Origin: Manis javanica
Taxonomy: Eukaryota > Chordata > Mammalia > Pholidota > Manidae
Direction: 5' to 3'
Assembly: GCF_040802235.1 (NCBI RefSeq)
Contig: NC_133170.1
Span: 50,787,501 to 50,851,500, forward strand
DNA: 64,000 bases
In this document: piece by piece, positions 58,740 through 64,000 of the stretch
How the letters are laid out: each line of letters starts with the position of its first letter
Position numbering within the stretch: position 1 is the stretch's first letter
Translations under genes and position numbers: made by a program
Notes under the pieces: generated by a model
What the model was told of the DNA's origin: nothing
The model's input: the letters and a program-made list of their open reading frames with translations, nothing else
The model's database searches: none

Positions 58740-59149
58740 GTTGTGTGATGTTATATATAATAAAGTATATCTTTCACAATAGAATATATACAGCAGTATA
58801 CAATGCATTATAGAATAGAAAATCAACATATATATTTTAAAACATACTTGCATAAGGCTTAAAAAAACTCAAAAAGCCACCAGGTTGCAGCGTCTCACAG
58901 CTTGGCCAGCTGGCAACCACGATTAACTTGTATTTCCGGTGTTTTTTATTTGTTTGTTCCTGCAAGTAGGTATGTGCACCTGAATCTCCTTATCTGTCCC
59001 CCACCTATCTGCACGCTTTATACACAGTGGGCAACACTTCGCTTTTCTCACTTAACATGCATCTTTAAGTTCGCTTCTGGAGGAGTTTTTGTTGGCTTAG
59101 CATATCCCCGGGACATAATTGGTGCGAAAGGCTGAAATAAATCACACGG
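58740..59149. other. No feature recognised
   Basis: A sharply AT-rich stretch (58740-58860) between two CpG-rich blocks. The rest is unremarkable. Confidence 0.4.
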
Positions 59150-59540
59150 AGCTCTGGGGGCTGCGCCTGCAGCTCGCGCGCCGGGCGCCGGCTGTGGTTC
59201 CCAAGAGGCCACTGCCGGCGGCTCCGCGCCGGAGTAAGCGCGCCCCGGGATTGGAGAACTGCGCAGTGGCAGTTGCAGCGCCCCCTTGCTCCGCGTGCCG
59301 GGGCCTCGCAGTGGGAGTTTTCTTTCCTTTGGGTCCTCCTCCTTGTTTGCACTGTGAGACCCCAGAAGCAGGTAAACAAGCTCTGGGACCCTGTCCTGTG
59401 CTCCTGGGGCTCCTGGGCGGGGAGCGATCTGCTAGACTGTCCCGAGGCCGATCAAAGGGGACGCCCCGGGGGCGCAGTCAGCTCCATTAACATCCCCTTC
59501 TGGCCCGGCCCCTGGGGGCGGGGACGGAGTGGCCGGCCAG
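59150..59540. other. CpG-rich block about 8 kb upstream of EOMES
   Basis: CpG-dense block with a TCF/LEF core (59450-59457) and a partial reverse CTCF-like core (59277-59289). Confidence 0.5.
59450..59457 (+). promoter_or_regulatory. TCF/LEF core site
   Basis: GATCAAAG inside a CpG-rich block about 8.4 kb upstream of the EOMES TSS. A second copy of the motif at 57306-57313. Confidence 0.25.
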
Positions 59541-60684
59541 AAATCGCGTGCTGCCAAAGGCCTACTGTGAATGACCCCTTAAATTCCCTTCAGGCTCAGT
59601 GGCAACTGTTGAAGAAGCCGAAGGTCTTACTTCTTGAGAAGTCACGCTCTGAGGCTCCGCTGGTAACAGGGTGCGGGATGCTGGGCTGGACCATGTTGAT
59701 GAAAGTAAACTTCCATGTCTTCAGCAACTGATGGAAGATACAGATATCAACTCAGCAATTAAGAGAATATCAGAAAATCATCAAACAGGGAGATGCAGTA
59801 GTTCCCCAATCTTGGCAGAATCCCGGGGTGGCTAAGGGGCTGGAAGGGAGGGGTAAAAATCCCAATGCCCAGGTAACACCCCAGAACAATTAACTAGGTG
59901 TATCTGAGACTGAGACCCAGGCACCGGTATTAACGGAAAGATGTCCGCATGACTCCAATATGCAGCTAAGCAGGGGAACCCCAGAGCTGTTGGGTGTGTG
60001 GGTTGCTGGAAATCTTCCTGAAGAACTGACATTTGAGCTCAGAAGGGAGTGCGGTGAGGACCCGAGGGAACACCTGGGCCCTGTGCTCGCTGGTGCTCTG
60101 GGAGTAGTAGTGGAGAAAGGACAAGGCATTTTCAGAGCAGAAGGAAGCAAGTGATAGCTGGGCACTGGGTCACAGACCTGTGCATCCCTGGGAAGTCTTT
60201 CTGTTGCTCAATTCCAAGGGAAACTTCAAAGTTTGATCACTGGAAAACACCTAGTTTAAAATGATCGATCTTTAAATATAATTCAAAATCAAATGATGAA
60301 TGGAAACATTTTAAAAATAGAATAATTCTGGAAAGCTTCTAGGCTGAGTTGAGGTATTTCCTGAGGACATTGCATCAAGTCTAATGTGCCATCCATTAAC
60401 ATGCACCATGATTTTGTTTGCCCCTAAGAAAAAAAAAAGCTGGTTCCTAAAATTTTTCTTTGTGTTTGTCAAAGACTGCTTATTTAGACAAAGTGTTATT
60501 TTCATATTTCATTCAGTACACATTAAAAGGAAAAATAAAAGTTGTCCACACAGTGACAGCTATGTTACAACTGCCATCTGACCACCAGGGATTGTAAGAC
60601 ATCATTGATTCACCCCTCGATTTCCAGAACTTGAAAGGTGTATCATGGAGTCTCTGCAAGCCAGTGTCATCCAGTGAGCTCATT
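59541..60684. other. No feature recognised
   Basis: Non-coding, composition falling from GC-rich to AT-rich with distance from EOMES. Confidence 0.4.
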
Positions 60685-60850
60685 GCTCTCAGTGCTCTAT
60701 GCCTTTCAGCTTACTTAATTCTCATGACAACTACATGAGGTAGGAATGATTCTTTATTAACAGTGTTTTACAGATGATAAAACAGGGTCTGCAAAGTAAG
60801 TTACTTTAAGTCAGGCAGCTCCCAAGGGGCAGAAATAGGATAGAAACCCA
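60685..60850 (+). repeat. MIR SINE
   Basis: TTACTTAATTCTCATGACAAC, CATGAGGTAGGAATGATTC, TTTTACAGATGATAAAACAG, GTCAGGCAGCTCCCAAGGGGCAG in MIR order. Confidence 0.75.
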
Positions 60851-61312
60851 TTGGAGGCTTATTTGTCACACTAAGCTAGGAAAATTGTCCCATCGAGTCA
60901 ATCAAAACTCTGAAGGGTAACAAGGAGGCGGAGCTGCTCTTGAGGGCTCTATTACTGGGAGACTGGAATTTCCATTTCAGTTGGACCTCAGTTTTTTAAC
61001 TGTTCAGGGATGATGTAGTAAAACAACATTATGCAGCTAAGAGCTTTCATGCTATCTATTAAAAGAACGTATAAAGAAATGATACCTGCATATTTCAGGC
61101 CAAATTTTGTTTTAAGTAAACTTAAAAAAAATTTTTAAGCACAATACATACATACACAGGAGAAAAACACATACCCCAAATCAAGCTCCCTTGTGCAACC
61201 AGCATCTGTATTAAGAAATCTAGTAATGCATCAACACCAGAAGGCCCCCATATCCACTTTTGTTTGTCACCTCCCAAGACTTGGCCACCATTTTGTCTTC
61301 TATCCCCATCAA

Positions 61313-61330
61313 TTAGCTTCCCACTCTTTT
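61313..61330. repeat. Left target-site duplication
   Basis: TTAGCTTCCCACTCTTTT, matching 62240-62256 with one substitution and a 1-bp gap. Confidence 0.75.
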
Positions 61331-62239
61331 TTTTTGGATTTCTTTGTTTTTTATTTTTTATTTTTATTAAGGTATCGTTGATATACACTCTTATGAAGGT
61401 TTCACATGAAAAACATTGTGGTCACTACATTCACCCATATTATCAAGTCCTCCCCCATACCCCATTGAAGTTATTGTCCATCAGTGCAGTAAGATGCCAC
61501 AGATTCACTCCCTGTCTTCTCTGTGCTACACTGTCTTCCCTGTGACTCCCCCACATCATGTGTACTAATCATAGTACCCCTCAATCCCCTTCTCCCTCCC
61601 TCCCAACCCACCCTCCCTTACCCCTAACCCTTTGGTAACTGCTAGTCCCTTCTTGGAGTCTGTGAGTCTGCTGCTGTTTGTTCCTTCAGTTTTGCTTCGT
61701 TGTTACACTCCACAAATGAGGGAAATCATTTGGTACTTGTCTTTCTCCACCTGGCTTATTTCACTGAGCATAATACCCTCTAGCTCCATCCATGTTGTTG
61801 CAAATGGTAGGATTTGTTTTCTTCTCATGGCTGAATAGTATTCCATTGTGTATATGTACCACATCTTCTTTATCCATTCATCTACTGATGAACCCTTAGG
61901 TTGTTTCCATATCTTGGCTATTGAAATAGTGCTGCAATAAACATTGGGGTATATATGTCTTTTTGATTCTGAGAACTTGTTTTCTTTGGGTAAATTCCTA
62001 GAAGTAGAATTCCTGGGTGAAATGGTATTTCTATTTTTATTTTTTTGAGGAACCTCCATACTTCTTTCCACAATGGTTGAACTAATTTACATTCCCACCA
62101 ACAGCGTAGGAGGGTTTCCCTTTCTCCACATCCTCGACAGCCTTTGTTGTTCCTAGTCTTTTTGATGTTGGCCATCCTAACTGGTGTGAGGTGATGTCTC
62201 ATTGGGTTTTAATTTGCACTTCCTTGATGATTAGCGATG
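61331..62239 (-). mobile_element. 5'-truncated A-type L1, antisense
   Basis: About 0.9 kb: poly-T, A-type 3' UTR (TGATATACACTCTTATGAAGG), then ORF2 C-terminal codons on the minus strand ([20 protein letters not shown] at about 62098-62157; [20 protein letters not shown] at about 61830-61890). Truncated at its 5' end within ORF2. Flanked by target duplications. Confidence 0.85.
61703..62202 (-). pseudogene. ORF2 C-terminal fragment of truncated L1
   Basis: Two overlapping frames (61918-62202 and 61703-62071) encode the cysteine-containing ORF2 tail, split by a frameshift. No endonuclease or RT part is present. Confidence 0.8.
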
Positions 62240-62256
62240 TTAGCTTTCCACTTTTT
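62240..62256. repeat. Right target-site duplication
   Basis: TTAGCTTTCCACTTTTT, partner of 61313-61330. Confidence 0.75.
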
Positions 62257-62570
62257 GAATTTTATATGCATGGAGTCTTACATTGTGTTCCTTGTGTTCA
62301 GCATCTTTCATTCAACTTGCATGGGGTATTTGCTCATGTTGATGCATGTAATTGCATTTGGACATTCTCCTTGCAGTGTAATCCATTGTGTGAATATATA
62401 ATTTATTCATTCTGCTGGAGACATTTGGTTTGCTTCAAGTTTGGGTTATTATGGGTAGTGCTGGTATGAATCTTCTTGAACATATCCTTTGGTGAACATC
62501 TGTATTGCATTTCTGCTAGGCCTATACACACTGGAGTGGGCTTGCTGGGTCATAGAAGTCAGACTACATA

Positions 62571-64000
62571 TTTTAAACAAGGTTCATAACATTTAAGAAT
62601 CTTAGACTCTTTAAGCAGAGTACCTTACAGTCTTAGGACTTAATTGGGATAATGTTAGGGAGTATTAAGGGAAGAGATACCAATTAAAGAACAGAGGAAA
62701 AGATGAAAAGGAGATAGGAAGATAGATATTCTGCTTCAGATACATTTATTGTTCTGTATTTGAGTATTCAAGCACTACATGTTTAAGAATGCTTATATTT
62801 CTTCCACAAATGGTTGAGCATCCATAGATAAGTATATTGTCAAAGCAGACATGGATTGGGGAATCCTCAAAATGCCAGAGGGAATCTCTTGTTTTCCTTT
62901 CATTGTATATGTTTATGGCTTTCTAACAATTGCCTAGGATGGAAATTTCTAACATCTAAAGGTGCAGTTACTGATCCATGTAACTTCCCAAGTATAGATT
63001 TTCCTCCTTTAATGGTCTATGATCTTTGTAAATAAAGCAACGCAGACACACACAAATAAGACTAAAGAAAACACCCCACAAAAAATCAAAGCACTCATGA
63101 TCCAACCTCCAAATAACAACCACTCTCAGCATTTTGTGGTTTTAGGAGTACCAGTGGGGGCCTACCTTGTGTCCATTTTGCTCCACTTGTTTTTCCAACA
63201 AGAATTCCTAGTTTATTCAAACATCTATCCCTCTCCTACATGACTCAGGTAGAAGTAAGCCCAGATCCAGTGCAGGGACAGCCTCTTGTCTAAGCCAATC
63301 ACTGTGTGTTTCTGTGCAGATTGCTACTGGTCCAGACTCCAGATGACTTGGAGTCAATGGTTAGGAGAGAGGTGTTTTCCTTTCACAATCCTACTTCTGT
63401 GGAGGGAGGAAGCAAGAAGCATGATGGCCTCTGGCACCATCATGGGACTGTGAAGGGAATCTCTTTAGGGGAACATGGTACTCAAACATCAGATGAGGAG
63501 AGAGAGGCAAATAATCTGGATCCTTGATGACTTCTTTGAACTGCTGATGGTTGGGCCTTCCATCAGCTTAATGATTAAGCTAATTTGAATCAACAGTTTA
63601 ACTTTAACAATTTATACCTTTCCACATATTCTTGGACATAATGTTAATTAAGTGTTTTATATGTAATATATAAACATACAAATGATATTCAATTTTCCTG
63701 TTATTCACTTCAATAAGCAACATCATAATAAACATCCTGCATAAATATCTTTACATATATGTCCTACTATTTCCTAGGAATAAATCTCTAAAATTGGTAT
63801 CATTGTATTAAAATATATTTGTATACATTTTTGTATACATTTGAGATATATATAACAAATGTAGGAATTTAGAATATGTTTCATTATGTTTCTGTAAATA
63901 CATAAGTTGTGTATACAACCTGTGGCTATATACAAATTAAAGAGTTTGCTATCAATTCTTATTTAATCTGAGATAATGTCACATTAAAAAAAATCAAAGA
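62571..64000. other. No gene recognised (right edge)
   Basis: AT-rich. 63600-63900 reads like a very old LINE (TTTCCTAGGAATAAATCTC, AAAATTGGTATCATTG), not assignable. Confidence 0.4.

Larger units (their letters stand above)
61140..62570 (-). mobile_element. Old L1 (L1M-like), split by a young L1
   Basis: Pieces 61140-61330 and 62240-62570 read in order as a decayed antisense L1 3' region (CCCTTGTGCAACCAGCATC, then TTTTATATGCATGGAGTC and GGGTTATTATGGGTAGTGCTGG). Confidence 0.5.

Noticed and set aside
59277-59289. CTCF-like core AGCGCCCCCTTGC on reverse strand
   Set aside because: The right half matches well but the left half has several mismatches; too weak to call as a separate site.
56609-59731. 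ORFs of 110-150 codons upstream of EOMES
   Set aside because: GC-driven open frames, no domains, no splice or poly(A) evidence; could be parts of a non-coding transcript at most.
62191-62202. AGGTGTGA-like T-box motif (GGTGTGAGGTGATG)
   Set aside because: Lies in L1 ORF2 sequence and recurs in every copy; not a locus-specific regulatory site.
1-64000. CRISPR arrays, bacterial operons, tRNA or rRNA genes
   Set aside because: No regularly spaced repeats, ribosome-binding sites or structural RNA genes seen; the sequence is mammalian.

Overview
This 64 kb window comes from a placental mammal nuclear genome. It holds one clear protein-coding gene, the T-box transcription factor EOMES (TBR2), on the minus strand. 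Six coding exons join in frame to a 706-residue protein whose T-box, flanks and C-terminus match what I know of human EOMES almost residue for residue. Most of the rest is transposon-derived or non-coding. I saw no Alu, B1/B2, ruminant or carnivore tRNA-type SINEs. Young-looking repeats are all LINE-1, in two subfamilies with different 3' UTRs. This points to a non-primate, non-rodent placental, probably laurasiatherian. The L1 tails remind me of pangolin sequence, but that is a recollection I cannot verify here.

Layout. 0-12 kb: old repeats (L1 fragments, MIR, L2, an MLT1-like LTR, a probable ERV1-type solo LTR) and a striking 47-bp palindrome. 12.2-30.2 kb: a Russian-doll stack of antisense L1s. 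An ancient L1 (C) was split by a full-length L1 (A), which was itself split by a second full-length L1 (B); each step is marked by target-site duplications. A short L1 tail, another L1 and a MER20-like DNA element also sit inside C. 30.2-34.1 kb: mostly unrecognised sequence plus an L1 3' end and a (CA)n tract. 34.1-40.3 kb: a sense-strand full-length L1 (D) of the same subfamily as B, with ORF1 and ORF2 broken. 40.3-61.1 kb: an interval with no recognised L1, only MIR relics, rich in CpG clusters and centred on EOMES. 61.1-64 kb: old L1 split by a truncated young L1, then AT-rich sequence.

EOMES control. The minus strand carries a textbook core promoter 5' of exon 1 (CCAAT box, CT/GC box, TATATAAA). 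The predicted 5' UTR of about 410 nt contains no upstream ATG, so the family start codon is the first one met. Candidate regulatory sites lie within the L1-free interval: paired-homeodomain dimer sites upstream, T-box half-sites in intron 1 and downstream, adjacent FOXH1-like and TCF/LEF sites about 6 kb upstream, and two CTCF-like motifs in convergent orientation about 16 kb apart that bracket the gene. These are motif-level inferences. An in-frame alternative acceptor at exon 6 predicts 706- and 687-residue isoforms, parallel to the two human isoforms.

I did not find a convincing new protein system. The most interesting features are the three-level L1 nesting, the sharp L1-dense to L1-free transition with a consensus CTCF motif just inside it, the candidate enhancer blocks, and an unexplained 308-codon ORF in the GC-rich DNA downstream of EOMES.
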